Notes: generated by a model from the sequence alone, not told the origin. 64,000 nt of DNA from Roseateles oligotrophus (GCF_025717515.1 NZ_JAJIRN010000012.1:62001-126000), one strand, 5' to 3'. Shown: positions 55,105 to 64,000, counted from the stretch's first letter. Made by a program: numbers and translations.

Positions 55105-56703
55105 ATGACCGACATCGAGAACCGCCGCCAACGCGGCATTGCCCCCAGCACCGATGATTACGGTGGGCGCCGCTGCAAGCCGGCCTTGAAGGAGATGAAA
55201 CCGGCCGGCCCTCGGCCTGCCGGCCCGCTGCCTTCGCCAAGCGACTGGACCTTCGAGCTGATCGACGATTATCACAACGTCATCCGCGCCACCGCCGAGC
55301 GCTATGGCCTGGACACCTACCCGAATCAGCTCGAAATCATCACCGCCGAGCAAATGATGGATGCCTACGCCTCGGTCGGCATGCCGGTCAATTACCGCCA
55401 TTGGAGCTATGGCAAGGAGTTCATCGCCACCGAGCGCAATTACAAGCGGGGCCAGATGGGCCTGGCCTATGAAATCGTCATCAACTCCGACCCCTGCATC
55501 GCCTATCTGATGGAAGAAAACACCATGGCCATGCAGGCCCTGGTGATTGCGCACGCCTGCTACGGCCACAACAGCTTCTTCAAGGGCAACTACCTGTTCC
55601 GCATGTGGACCGATGCATCAAGCATCATTGACTATCTGGTCTACGCGAAGAACTTTGTGGCCGAATGCGAGCAGCGCCACGGTGTTTCGCAAGTCGAGCA
55701 ATTGCTGGACTCCTGCCACGCGCTGATGTCCTACGGGGTTGACCGTTATCGGCGCCCGGCCAAACTCTCGCTGGCACAAGAGCGCTTGCGCATGGCCGAC
55801 CGCGAGGCCCATGCGCAGCAGCAGATCAACGACCTGTGGCGCACCCTTCCCAAGCGTGCCGACGCCGCCGCCGAGGCCGCCGCGGCGCAGCGCTTTCCGG
55901 ACGAACCGCAGGAGAACATCCTCTATTTCATCGAGAAAAGCGCCCCGCTGCTGGAGCCTTGGCAGCGCGAAATCGTGCGCATCGTGCGCAAAATCGCCCA
56001 GTACTTCTACCCGCAGCGGCAGACCCAGGTGATGAACGAAGGTTGGGCCACCTTCTGGCATCACCGCCTGCTCAACCAGATGTATGACGACGGCTATCTG
56101 AGCGACGGCATGATGATCGAATGGCTGAAGTCGCATACCAATGTGGTGGCGCAGCAGCCAATGGCGAATCTGAACCCCTACGCCTTGGGCTTTGCGATGT
56201 ATACCGACATCAAGCGCATCTGCGAAAACCCGACCGAGGAAGACCGGCGCTGGTTCCCCGATATCGCCGGCGGCGACTGGCTGCCCACCATTGACCACGC
56301 GATGCGCAACTTCAAGGACGAGAGCTTTATCGGCCAATATCTGAGCCCGAATCTGATGCGCGAATTCCGGCTGTTCTCCATCCTCGATGACGAGAAGCTG
56401 TCCGAGTACGAAATCTCCGCCATCCATGACGAGGCCGGCTATCAGCATGTGCGGGAGGCCTTGTCACGCCAATACGATCTCTCGACCCGCGAGCCAAATA
56501 TCCAGGTCTGGAACGTCAATCTGCGCGGCGACCGCTCGCTGACCCTGCGCCACACGCAACATATGGGCAGGCCGCTGCATGAGAGCGCGCAAGAAGTGCT
56601 CAAGCATGTCGCCCGGTTGTGGGGCTTCGGGGTTCAGTTGGAAAGCGTCGATGACAAGGGCGAGGTCAGCAAGCGCTGGACGGTGGCGGCGCCGCCGGCT
56701 TGA
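55105..56703 (+). CDS. SpoVR family protein (YcgB)
   Basis: A 532-residue SpoVR/YcgB homologue. Typical segments: DWTFELIDDYHNVIRATAERYGLDTYPNQLEIITAEQMMDAY, MEENTMAMQALVIAHACYGHNSFFKGNYLF, VMNEGWATFWHHRLLNQM and ANLNPYALGFAMYTDIKRI. The HACYGHNSFF and NEGWATFWHH stretches have metal-ligand-like His/Glu spacing. Third member of the conserved stress trio, 42 nt after the DUF444 gene. Molecular function not established. Confidence 0.95.
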   Translation: MTDIENRRQRGIAPSTDDYGGRRCKPALKEMKPAGPRPAGPLPSPSDWTFELIDDYHNVIRATAERYGLDTYPNQLEIITAEQMMDAYASVGMPVNYRHWSYGKEFIATERNYKRGQMGLAYEIVINSDPCIAYLMEENTMAMQALVIAHACYGHNSFFKGNYLFRMWTDASSIIDYLVYAKNFVAECEQRHGVSQVEQLLDSCHALMSYGVDRYRRPAKLSLAQERLRMADREAHAQQQINDLWRTLPKRADAAAEAAAAQRFPDEPQENILYFIEKSAPLLEPWQREIVRIVRKIAQYFYPQRQTQVMNEGWATFWHHRLLNQMYDDGYLSDGMMIEWLKSHTNVVAQQPMANLNPYALGFAMYTDIKRICENPTEEDRRWFPDIAGGDWLPTIDHAMRNFKDESFIGQYLSPNLMREFRLFSILDDEKLSEYEISAIHDEAGYQHVREALSRQYDLSTREPNIQVWNVNLRGDRSLTLRHTQHMGRPLHESAQEVLKHVARLWGFGVQLESVDDKGEVSKRWTVAAPPA

Positions 56704-56743
56704 TCGCGAACTTCGGGCTCGACTTGCGGCCTCTGGTGGCCGC

Positions 56744-58165
56744 TTATGGCAATGCTTCAGCCAGCAGCGCATTGGCGATGTCCGCCAACACGCGAATACC
56801 ATTTGCTCTCTCCTCGCTCAGAGGATGTGCTGCCGTCAGCCGCAAGCAATGGTCGAAGCCCGTGCCGGTGCTGAAGACCGCCCCGGGGACGAAGTTGTAG
56901 CCGCGCGCCCTCGCTTGCTCAAGCAGGGTGCAAGCATCCAAGCCACCCGGTAAAACGACCCACAAGGCATAGCCTGTATCACCGCTATGCAGCCTTGTCC
57001 CGGCTGGAAACTGCGCCAAGATTTCGCGCTGATAAAGGTCGACCTGCGCCTTCAAGCTTTGCCTCAGCCGCCTGAGGTGCGCGTCAAAACTGCTGCTGGC
57101 CAGAAACTCAGCCAGTACCTGCTCGATCAAAGACGGCATCAACTCACCATGCACCGCACGCGCTGCCCGTAACTGCACACTCAAGCGGCCACTGACGACA
57201 TAGCCAAGACTGAATCCAGGCCCGCTGATGCAGGCGAAACTGCCACAGTACAGCACTCTGTCCTCGCGATCAAACGCCTTCAGGGGACGCGGCCGATAGG
57301 CGCCACGATAGAGCTCGCCCATCATGTCGCACTCGATCAGGGGAAGCTGATGCTGGGTGATCAGCGTGACGAGTTCCTCTTTGTCGGCGTCACTCCACCG
57401 GCCTCCTGCCGCTGCGCTCAGGCTGTGGTCAAACACGCAGGCGGCCACAGGGTAATGACTCAGCGCATGGCCCAAAGCCTCCAATGAGGGGCCGCTCTCG
57501 TTCGAGACGGGAATCTCAAGCACGCGCAAGCCCATGCTCGCGATCAGTTCCAGCGCCCGCATCGGCGCGGGGCTGGTGACCACGACCCAATCACCGGCTT
57601 GAGTCAGCAGCCGCAAGCAAAGCTGCAGCGACTCACCCTCGCCCTGCGTCACGACGATGTCGTCGGCACCGAAGGCGCAGCCCAGCCGAGGAGCCCGCAA
57701 GGCCAGTTGCCGGCGCAATGGCTCACCGCCGAAAACGCTTCCAGTCGCCAACGGTGATGATGAGGCCGAGCGGCATTGCTGCGCCAGCAGCCTTCGCAGC
57801 GTCGAAACAGGCAGCAATTCCTGGGGTAATGCGAGATGGCCAAGCGATAGCAAGCCCGCCTGCGAAGCGGCCAAGCTCATCAGTCGCCGGCGCCGCCCAT
57901 CCAACTCCATCGCCATGGCCCGCGTCGCAACACCGATAGGCGCAGGAGCCTGGCAGGAAAAAAATCCACGGCGCGCGCGCGCCTCGATCAGCCCCGCATC
58001 CTCCAGATCATGCAGCGCATGAGTCACCGTGGCCAAGCTCGCCCGATGTTCCGCACAGAGATGGCGGACCGAGGGCAGGCGACTGCCGGCTGGATAGCGC
58101 CCGGCTTGCAGAGCCGCGGCCAGCGTAGCTGCGAGCGTCCGGTAACGAAGGGGGCGAGATGTCAT
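56744..58165 (-). CDS. MocR/GntR-type regulator with degenerate aminotransferase domain
   Basis: A 473-residue protein. The N-terminal GntR winged helix (LAAALQAGRYPAGSRLPSVRHLCAEHRASLATVTHALHDLEDAGLIEARARRGFF) is intact. The rest is an aminotransferase class I-like fold, but the PLP lysine is missing: in the GSF(S/A)K-type motif the protein has GSFACISGPGFSLGY with Cys312 in place of Lys, and the ECDMMGEL stretch replaces the usual E-D-D-Y. It therefore may bind another effector or none. It is divergent from an MFS transporter it probably controls. Start ATG 58165. Confidence 0.85.
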   Translation of the reverse strand: MTSRPLRYRTLAATLAAALQAGRYPAGSRLPSVRHLCAEHRASLATVTHALHDLEDAGLIEARARRGFFSCQAPAPIGVATRAMAMELDGRRRRLMSLAASQAGLLSLGHLALPQELLPVSTLRRLLAQQCRSASSSPLATGSVFGGEPLRRQLALRAPRLGCAFGADDIVVTQGEGESLQLCLRLLTQAGDWVVVTSPAPMRALELIASMGLRVLEIPVSNESGPSLEALGHALSHYPVAACVFDHSLSAAAGGRWSDADKEELVTLITQHQLPLIECDMMGELYRGAYRPRPLKAFDREDRVLYCGSFACISGPGFSLGYVVSGRLSVQLRAARAVHGELMPSLIEQVLAEFLASSSFDAHLRRLRQSLKAQVDLYQREILAQFPAGTRLHSGDTGYALWVVLPGGLDACTLLEQARARGYNFVPGAVFSTGTGFDHCLRLTAAHPLSEERANGIRVLADIANALLAEALP

Positions 58166-58361
58166 GCAACAGGGCCGGCTAAAGGCTCGCACGATACCGC
58201 CAATTGGCCACCCTGAATCGATACACAGCACCCAAGAACAAGCGATGCAGTCGCTGGCAGTCCCTGTATCTATCTAGCAGACAGAGCGCTGAGTCTTTGC
58301 GCCGATGGGGCCCATTCCTAGACTGTGGGGGCCATGACATCGAACGAGCGAACGAACAGCC

Positions 58362-59645
58362 ATGCAATACCTAACTACCCGCCTCCAAGCATGCGCGCCA
58401 TGCGTGCGGCAGCTTCTGCTGAGTGAACTGCTCGGCCTGCTGGCGAGCACCGCCACCCAGACCGGCGTGGCCTGGTGGATTGCGAGCCAAGGCGGCGGAG
58501 CCGACCTGGCCGCCTATGGTGCAGTGGCAGCGCTGTGTTCGCTGCTCGCCATGCCCTTGCTGTCTCCTTTTGGGGACCGATGGCCGAAACAGCAGCTGAT
58601 TCGTTTGGCAAGAACAGGTCTGCTGCTGGACGCGCTGGTGCTCGCTCTGCTTGCTTGGAGCGGCCTCTACAACCTAGCGCTGTTATGTGTTTGCTCGGTG
58701 CTTGCCACCCTCGCCAACGCACTGCTCCTGCCGGTACAGGCGAGCCTCCTTCCCGAACTGGTAGCTGCCGAACAACTCCCCGAGGCCATACGACTGCGTC
58801 GCGCTTCCCAGGCGATCGGGGGTCTGCTGGGTCCTGGCTTGAGTGGCGCCATGCTTGCCTTCGGCGGGGTATCGCAAGCGATGATGCTGAATGTGTTTCT
58901 GTTCGGCTTGGCGAGCATCGCTGCACAGCGTTTGAAACAAGCGCCTTTTGCCGCTAAGCCGCCGGCTTCTGCCTGCCTACTCAGGGACATTGCTGCCGGC
59001 CTGCGCGCCAAATGGGGCGTCACGCTCGACCGTTGGTGGTCCCTGACCGGCGCCTTGATGATGATCTTCCTGCTACCCGCCATCGGCATGCTGCTGCCCC
59101 TGCGCTTGCAGTCACTGCAGCTTTCAGCGCTATGGTTCGGCGCTTGCGGGGCGGCCTTGTCGGTCGGCCTGCTGCTGGGTTTGGCCGGCCTTGCCGATGC
59201 GTTGATTCACCGCCTCGACCGGGTTCGCGCAATCGGCGTGGCGGTGGCCTTGTGCGGACTCGCCGTCGGTTCGATTGGCGTTTGCATATCCGCACCAGGC
59301 TTGCTGGCCATCTTTGCGCTGATCGGTCTGTGCATGTCGGTCACGCAATTGGTCGGTCAGACCCACCGAGCCCTTGCCGTGCCGGAGAACTTCCGCGCTC
59401 GCATGGCAGCCGGACAAATGATGATTGCTCAGTTGGCTGGAGCCATCGCCCCAGCGATCGCGGGCTTGCTACTGCTGCACTGGGAGGTGGCCGATGTTTA
59501 TCTATGCCTCGCGGCAGGATTCCTGGGCAGCGGCCTGCTTCTATTGGCCGTGCCGGAGCTTAGACCTTTCCTGCGGCTGGACCATGAGCAGGTCAAAAAT
59601 TGGTACGGCCGGCGCTACCCCGAAGCATTTGCAGCGCGCCGCTAA
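58362..59645 (+). CDS. MFS transporter
   Basis: A 427-residue membrane protein with about 12 hydrophobic helices. Motif A-like LSPFGDRWPKQQLIRLART lies in the first cytoplasmic loop, and LLPELVAAEQLPEAIRLRRASQAIGGLLGPGLSGAML is typical of the EntS/MFS_3-like drug-efflux subgroup. The C-terminal tail is short and basic. The gene is divergent from the MocR-like regulator, a common pairing in which the regulator controls the transporter. Cargo unknown; export of a small toxic molecule is a family-level guess. Confidence 0.85.
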   Translation: MQYLTTRLQACAPCVRQLLLSELLGLLASTATQTGVAWWIASQGGGADLAAYGAVAALCSLLAMPLLSPFGDRWPKQQLIRLARTGLLLDALVLALLAWSGLYNLALLCVCSVLATLANALLLPVQASLLPELVAAEQLPEAIRLRRASQAIGGLLGPGLSGAMLAFGGVSQAMMLNVFLFGLASIAAQRLKQAPFAAKPPASACLLRDIAAGLRAKWGVTLDRWWSLTGALMMIFLLPAIGMLLPLRLQSLQLSALWFGACGAALSVGLLLGLAGLADALIHRLDRVRAIGVAVALCGLAVGSIGVCISAPGLLAIFALIGLCMSVTQLVGQTHRALAVPENFRARMAAGQMMIAQLAGAIAPAIAGLLLLHWEVADVYLCLAAGFLGSGLLLLAVPELRPFLRLDHEQVKNWYGRRYPEAFAARR

Positions 59646-59654
59646 AAACCTAGA

Positions 59655-61076
59655 TCAAGATGCAAATATCTTGCCCGGATTCATGATGTTGTGCGGGTCC
59701 AGCGCCGCCTTCACGCTGCGCATCAGCGCCACCGCGCCGTCTCCAGCCTCGGCGATCAAAAAGCCCTGCTTGTGCAGGCCGATGCCATGCTCGCCGCTGC
59801 AAGTACCCTCCAGGCGCAGCGCAAGTGCCACCATCTGCTGGCTCAGGCGTTCAGCCGTCTCGCGCTCAGCGGGAATCAAGGGGTCGATCAGATAGGCGAT
59901 ATGGAAATTGCCATCCCCGACATGGCCGACGATGAAATAAGCCAGCCCACTCTCCTCGACCTCGGCGACCGAGGCCTTGATGATCTCGGCCAGGCGCGAG
60001 ATCGGCACGCAGACATCGGTCGTCACGCTGCGGCAGCCGGGCTTGGTCTGCAGGCCCGACAGATAGGCGTGATGGCGGGCCGCCCAGAGCTTGCTGCGGG
60101 CCTCCGGCGTTGTCGCCCATTCAAAGTCCTCGCCGCCCAGATCGCACGCGATCTCCTGCACCGCTTGAGCCTGCTCGGCCACGCCGGCCGGGCTGCCATG
60201 GAACTCCATCAAAAGCATTGGCAACTCGCGCAGGCCTAACTTGTCATGCGTATTGACCGCGCGGATCGCGTGTACATCGAGCAGCTCGCAGCGCGCGATC
60301 GGCACGCCGAGCTGGATGACCTGGATGGCGGTCTGCACCGCCGCGTCAATGCCGGGGAAGAAGCAAACCGCCGCCGACACCGCCTCGGGCAGCGGGTAGA
60401 TGCGCAAAGTCAGCTCGGTGATCACGCCCAGCGTGCCCTCGCTGCCGACGAACAGCCGCGTCAGGTCATAGCCGGCGCTGCTCTTGCGGGCGCGTGTGCC
60501 GGTGCGGATCTGCTCGCCGCCGGCCGTCACCACGCCAAGGCCCAATACGTTCTCCCGCATCGTGCCGTAGCGCACGGCGTTGGTGCCACTGGCCCGGGTC
60601 GCGGCCATGCCGCCCAGCGTCGCATCGGCGCCGGGATCGATGGGAAAGAACAGGCCGGCATGGCGCAGCTCGGCATTGAGCTGGTTGCGGGAAACGCCCG
60701 CCTGCACTGTGACGGTCAGGTCTTCGGCATGCACGGTGAGGATGCGATTCATGCGTGAGACATCCAGGCTGATGCCCCCTTGCACCGCCAGCAGATGACC
60801 CTCCAGCGAACTGCCGGCACCGTAAGGAATCACCGCTATGTGGTGCTGATTGGCGAGACCGACCACGAAGGCGACCTCATCCGCCGACTCGGCAAACACG
60901 ACCGCATCGGGCGGCGCCACGTCGAATGGAGATTCATCCCGGCCATGCTGCTCACGCATCGCCATCGACATATTGCAGCGCTCCCCAAAGCGTTGCTGCA
61001 GGGCCAGCAGCAAGGCTTCAGGCAGCGGACACCGCTCGCTCATCGGTGTCGATTGCTTGGGCAAAACTGTATTCAT
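59655..61076 (-). CDS. FAD-linked 2-hydroxyacid (D-lactate-type) dehydrogenase
   Basis: A 473-residue flavoprotein of the GlcD/Dld/FAD-oxidase C group. The PCMH-type FAD domain shows VIPYGAGSSLEGHLLAVQGGISLDVSRMNRIL and PIDPGADATLGGMAATRASGTNAVRYGTMRENVLGL; the C-terminal cap has HVGDGNFHIAYLIDP, GTCSGEHGIGLHKQGFL and HNIMNPGKIF. It probably oxidises D-lactate or a related 2-hydroxyacid to the oxoacid with electrons to quinone or cytochrome c. No GlcE/GlcF partners are adjacent, favouring the single-subunit D-lactate dehydrogenase type. Confidence 0.9.
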   Translation of the reverse strand: MNTVLPKQSTPMSERCPLPEALLLALQQRFGERCNMSMAMREQHGRDESPFDVAPPDAVVFAESADEVAFVVGLANQHHIAVIPYGAGSSLEGHLLAVQGGISLDVSRMNRILTVHAEDLTVTVQAGVSRNQLNAELRHAGLFFPIDPGADATLGGMAATRASGTNAVRYGTMRENVLGLGVVTAGGEQIRTGTRARKSSAGYDLTRLFVGSEGTLGVITELTLRIYPLPEAVSAAVCFFPGIDAAVQTAIQVIQLGVPIARCELLDVHAIRAVNTHDKLGLRELPMLLMEFHGSPAGVAEQAQAVQEIACDLGGEDFEWATTPEARSKLWAARHHAYLSGLQTKPGCRSVTTDVCVPISRLAEIIKASVAEVEESGLAYFIVGHVGDGNFHIAYLIDPLIPAERETAERLSQQMVALALRLEGTCSGEHGIGLHKQGFLIAEAGDGAVALMRSVKAALDPHNIMNPGKIFAS

Positions 61077-61210
61077 TCATCAGTCTCTCGGTGGCTTGGC
61101 ACAATTCTAGGAACAAGCCACAGAAAGACTGCCAACGATTGATTCAAAGCGCTTGTCAATGTCTCGGCGCGGTGCGAGCATGAAGTATCAACAAATTCTT
61201 GGAGGTGTCT

Positions 61211-61468
61211 ATGTTCGGAATCGATCTTGGCTGGCTCGCGCTCATCGTGGTTTTGCTGCTGGCGGTGGCCGGCGTAATGCGCTGGGACTTGCTGCGAGCC
61301 ATGGGGCGCGACGCACTCGAAAAGTCCGCCCAACCCAAGGCTAACGTCGCTGTGCCAAAGCCCGAAGCCGAGTTCGGCGAGCCACCGCGTGAGATGCACC
61401 ATGCCGAACAGCATCAGCACCCGGCCCATCACAAGCCCGAAATCCATCGCTCGGGCAAACGGCACTGA
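61211..61468 (+). CDS. Small single-span membrane protein with His-rich tail
   Basis: An 85-residue protein: residues 3-26 form one membrane helix (IDLGWLALIVVLLLAVAGVM), followed by a charged linker and a C-terminal tail rich in His (REMHHAEQHQHPAHHKPEIHRSG; eight His in about 25 residues) that could bind metal. GGAGGTG 3 nt upstream of the ATG at 61211 is a strong ribosome-binding site, though close. Not recognised as a known family. It is transcribed away from the dehydrogenase gene. Confidence 0.6.
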   Translation: MFGIDLGWLALIVVLLLAVAGVMRWDLLRAMGRDALEKSAQPKANVAVPKPEAEFGEPPREMHHAEQHQHPAHHKPEIHRSGKRH

Positions 61469-61520
61469 AGGTCCAAGCCCATCGGCGCCGCCAGGGGCGC
61501 CGAGTCAAACGCTTGACGCC

Positions 61521-62312
61521 TCAGAACTTGTATTGCATCGGCCAAGTCGGGCAGATGGGCTTGAAGCCTATGGCTTCCAAAATGGGCCGACTCATGATCG
61601 AGGCATCTACCGCCATCCACTCATAGCCGCGAGCGCGGGCCTCGACGAAACGCACATCAAACAAGGCCGAATAGACACCACGGCCGCGCCAAGCCGGCAG
61701 CACCCCGCCGCCGTGCAACTCGGGGAAACGTGAGCCGGGGGGATAGTCGGTCCAGCCGGTGCCTATCGGCTGGCCGTCTGCATAAGCGCAGAACATGCTC
61801 ATCTCGCCATCGCCCTTGGCCAAACCGGCGGCCAGCTTGTCGCGCAGCCATTCGAAATCGCGACCCCAAATTTGAGCCTGCACGCTGAGCACATCGCCGA
61901 GATCCCCTGCGTCGGTGATTCGCCTTAGCTCCACACCGGCCGGGAGGCATTTTTGATCCTTGCCCCTGGGCCTGCTCTCAAGCAGAGGATAGAGCATGAA
62001 GAGCTCCGGCTCACCGGCCACGAAGCCCTGCAATTCGAGCATCTGTTTTAGCGTCGATGGTTGCTCCAGCGCGTAGACCTTCCACTCAAAGTCTTGGCCC
62101 AAGGCTCGAAACTGTTCGATCTGTGCACCTATCTGCGCCGACTCCTGACCCGGATCAAGCCGCGAGAAGCACAAAAGCGCCTCTCCACCGGCCGGGCCGG
62201 AGAGCGGCAGATGGCGTCGCAAATGGGGCAAGCAATCCAGCGAGAAGCCTTCGATGGCATGGTCCTGGCGATCTTGCCGATAGGCTTCGAAGAGTTGTAG
62301 TTCGGTGTTCAT
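61521..62312 (-). CDS. GNAT-family acetyltransferase (two-part)
   Basis: A 263-residue protein. The N-terminal half is divergent; the C-terminal half (about 150-263) is a GNAT domain with GTGWTDYPPGSRFPELHGGGVLPAWRGRGVYSALFDVRFVEARARGYEWMAVDA and ILEAIGFKPICPTWP. The start ATG at 62312 is taken because the region upstream overlaps the control region of the adenosyltransferase gene and is not protein-like. Substrate unknown. Confidence 0.8.
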   Translation of the reverse strand: MNTELQLFEAYRQDRQDHAIEGFSLDCLPHLRRHLPLSGPAGGEALLCFSRLDPGQESAQIGAQIEQFRALGQDFEWKVYALEQPSTLKQMLELQGFVAGEPELFMLYPLLESRPRGKDQKCLPAGVELRRITDAGDLGDVLSVQAQIWGRDFEWLRDKLAAGLAKGDGEMSMFCAYADGQPIGTGWTDYPPGSRFPELHGGGVLPAWRGRGVYSALFDVRFVEARARGYEWMAVDASIMSRPILEAIGFKPICPTWPMQYKF

Positions 62313-62457
62313 CGTGTGGGCGGGAAAAGTGACGTGGAGGCAGGATGGCGCAGCGCTCGCTTCGGCTATGCGAAGGCCCAACGGACTATATTTCGCCCCG
62401 ACGGACTTTATTTGTTCCAATCAATCATTCACTCACGAACTTCAGATCAGCACAACC

Positions 62458-63060
62458 ATGGCCAACCGACTCTCACAAATAGCGACCCGTACCGGTGATG
62501 ACGGCACGACCGGCCTCGGCGACGGCAGCCGCGTGCCCAAGGATCATTTGCGCGTGCAAGCGATGGGGGATGTCGATGAGCTGAACTCCAATCTTGGCCT
62601 GCTGCTGGCCGAGCCGCTGCCGGGCGATGTGCGCGAGTTGCTGATCACCATCCAGCATGAGCTGTTCAACCTCGGCGGCGAGCTCTGCATGCCGGGTTAC
62701 GAGCTGCTCAAGATGGACGCCGTCTTGCGTCTGGATGAAGAATTAGCCCATTACAACGCCGCCTTGCCGCGCCTGAAGGAATTCATCCTGCCGGCAGGCA
62801 CCCGCAGCGCGGCGATCTCGCATGTCTGCCGCACCGTCGCCCGCCGGGCCGAGCGCGCCGTCGTCACGCTGGCCGCGAACGAGACCATCAACGCCGCGCC
62901 ACGCCAATACCTGAACCGCTTGTCCGACTTGTTATTCGTACTGGCTCGCGTGCTGAACCGGGCCAATCTCGATGGCCTCGGCGGTGACGATGTCTACTGG
63001 CATAGCGAGCGTCTGCAAAAGCAGCAGGACGGACAAGATGAAGCTGAATCGGCCAGCTAA
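62458..63060 (+). CDS. Cob(I)yrinic acid a,c-diamide adenosyltransferase (PduO type)
   Basis: A 200-residue ATP:cob(I)alamin adenosyltransferase of the PduO/MMAB family. The ATP loop SQIATRTGDDGTTGLGDGSRVPKD, GDVDELNSNLG, LPAGTRSAAISHVCRTVARRAERAV and LNRLSDLLFVLARVLN are diagnostic. It makes adenosylcobalamin. ATG at 62458 gives the standard N-terminus (MANRLSQIATRTGDDG). Convergent with the WYL regulator after 3 nt. No other cobalamin genes are nearby and no cobalamin riboswitch was seen upstream. Confidence 0.95.
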   Translation: MANRLSQIATRTGDDGTTGLGDGSRVPKDHLRVQAMGDVDELNSNLGLLLAEPLPGDVRELLITIQHELFNLGGELCMPGYELLKMDAVLRLDEELAHYNAALPRLKEFILPAGTRSAAISHVCRTVARRAERAVVTLAANETINAAPRQYLNRLSDLLFVLARVLNRANLDGLGGDDVYWHSERLQKQQDGQDEAESAS

Positions 63061-63063
63061 GCA

Positions 63064-63999
63064 TCAGGCGACCAGCAAGGCGGCCGCCTCGCGCAGCCGC
63101 TTTGCGTAGGCCGCCCGCAGGTCTGCCGGGGCCTCGATCTCCACCTGGCCGGCATGCCGCAACAGATCCATCAGCAATTCGGTGGCATCGACAAAGGGCA
63201 AACTCAAGCGCCAACGACCATCCGCCAACCATTCACCGGCTTGCGCAGGATGCCATTCCTCCTTGGCCACCCATTGCGCCGCCTCGGCGCTGAAAATCAG
63301 CACGGCCAGCTTGGGGCTGGCGCCGGCAAAAATGCCATAACCCTGATCCAGCTCGGCCTCCAACTGCTTGGTCGACACCGTCTTGGCCTTCTCGTCCAGC
63401 AACTCGGCGGACTCCATCGCATCAAGCGCAAAACGCCTGAAGCCCTCACTCTGGTGGCACCAGGCGTCCAGATACCAGGTATTGCGGTAATGGACCAGGC
63501 GCTGCGGTGAGACGACCCGCTCGCTGGCCTTGGCCGCCGCCCGGCCTTGCCCCCTGGATCGGTAGCTCAGCCTCAAGCGCTGGCGCTTGACCACCGAGCT
63601 GCCGACCGTCTCGAAATACTCCGACGCCACCCGCCGCTTGGCCGTGCTGATCAGCTTGACCCGGCGCGTCAGCTCGCGCGCCTCATCGGCATCGGCGCCC
63701 AACATGCCGGTCAGCTTGTCGAACATCGGCAGCAGATGCCGGCTCAGAATGCCGTCGTCATCCAGGCTGGCCAGCAGCTGGTGCATGGTCAACAGCGCAT
63801 GCAACTCCTTCTCGCTGAACCAGACGCCCGGCAACTCATGCTGACGGCCCCTCCATTGCTGTCCGAAACGGTAGCCATTGGCGCCGGCGTCATATTCGAT
63901 CGGCGCATCCATGCGCTCGCGCAGGTATTGCAGATCACGCTTCAAGGTGGCCGGAGACACCTCCAGCGCCGCCAGCAAGGTGGCAAAGCTGACGCATTC
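63064..63999 (-). CDS. HTH/WYL-domain transcriptional regulator (5' end outside window)
   Basis: The frame runs off the right edge, so at least the first residues are missing. Visible are the end of a winged HTH (FATLLAALEVSPATLKRDLQYLRERMDAPIEYDAGANGYRF), then a WYL domain (LRLSYRSRG, RVVSPQRLVHYRNTWYLDAWCHQSEGFRRFALDAMES) and the WCX C-terminal extension. WYL regulators often sense nucleic acid or nucleotide signals, including DNA damage; nothing local shows the target. A TTG at 63978 is only an internal codon, since similarity continues upstream of it. Confidence 0.9.
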   Translation of the reverse strand, partial: ECVSFATLLAALEVSPATLKRDLQYLRERMDAPIEYDAGANGYRFGQQWRGRQHELPGVWFSEKELHALLTMHQLLASLDDDGILSRHLLPMFDKLTGMLGADADEARELTRRVKLISTAKRRVASEYFETVGSSVVKRQRLRLSYRSRGQGRAAAKASERVVSPQRLVHYRNTWYLDAWCHQSEGFRRFALDAMESAELLDEKAKTVSTKQLEAELDQGYGIFAGASPKLAVLIFSAEAAQWVAKEEWHPAQAGEWLADGRWRLSLPFVDATELLMDLLRHAGQVEIEAPADLRAAYAKRLREAAALLVA

Positions 64000-64000
64000 G

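Noticed and set aside
62313-62457. Cobalamin riboswitch upstream of the adenosyltransferase gene
   Set aside because: The gap is only 145 nt and I could not find the B12-box signature.

Overview
The window is GC-rich chromosomal DNA from a betaproteobacterium of the order Burkholderiales. Protein character, PEP-CTERM proteins, an OxyR with the classic cysteine pair and a mnmG-rsmG-parA...parB segment all fit the Roseateles/Paucibacter/Rubrivivax neighbourhood. The genus is an inference; no rRNA or tRNA gene was recognised. Most of the window is ordinary chromosome with about 60 protein genes. Both ends are cut: a DUF2950 gene enters at the left edge and a WYL-type regulator leaves at the right edge.

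Region by region. 1-9 kb: envelope and scavenging genes, namely an Asp/Glu racemase fused to an acetyltransferase, a periplasmic metallo-beta-lactamase-fold hydrolase strikingly like methyl parathion hydrolase, solute-binding proteins, an orphan OmpR-type regulator and a large TonB-dependent receptor ending in a clean terminator. 9-18 kb: prfC, an S9 peptidase with a coupled double acetyltransferase, and a 1382-residue CHASE/PAS hybrid kinase. 18-25 kb: dps with a tandemly repeated 3' end, a PEP-CTERM protein, a minus-strand envelope run (OmpA-like lipoprotein, DUF3011 protein, solute-binding protein, small secreted protein) and an Ada/Ogt-type repair protein. 25-29 kb: oxyR translationally coupled to a cytosolic TPR-GAF sensor kinase. 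29-34 kb: panBC, two divergent lipoprotein prolyl isomerases of unrelated folds, and a small ABC exporter.

34-37 kb: an ECF sigma factor followed by a Tat-exported ferritin-like protein, a cytochrome c, a 54-residue rubredoxin and a rubredoxin reductase. The sigma gene and the ferritin-like gene are preceded by near-identical promoter-like blocks with the same spacing, suggesting a self-amplifying redox regulon. A decayed IS256-type transposase tail lies just downstream, followed by a second PEP-CTERM protein.

38-44 kb: a secreted alpha/beta hydrolase co-transcribed with a NatAB-like ABC exporter, then a membrane sensor kinase. 44-51 kb: the chromosome-partition region (mnmG, rsmG, parA, acetyltransferase, argC on the opposite strand, hydrolase, parB), with two perfect parS sites inside mnmG, a near-perfect one in rsmG and a lone DnaA box upstream of mnmG, which suggests the replication origin is not far away. 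51-57 kb: the stationary-phase/stress trio prkA-yeaH-spoVR. 57-64 kb: a MocR-like regulator that has lost its PLP lysine, divergent from an MFS exporter, then an FAD-linked 2-hydroxyacid dehydrogenase, a His-rich membrane peptide, a GNAT protein, a PduO-type cobalamin adenosyltransferase and the WYL regulator.
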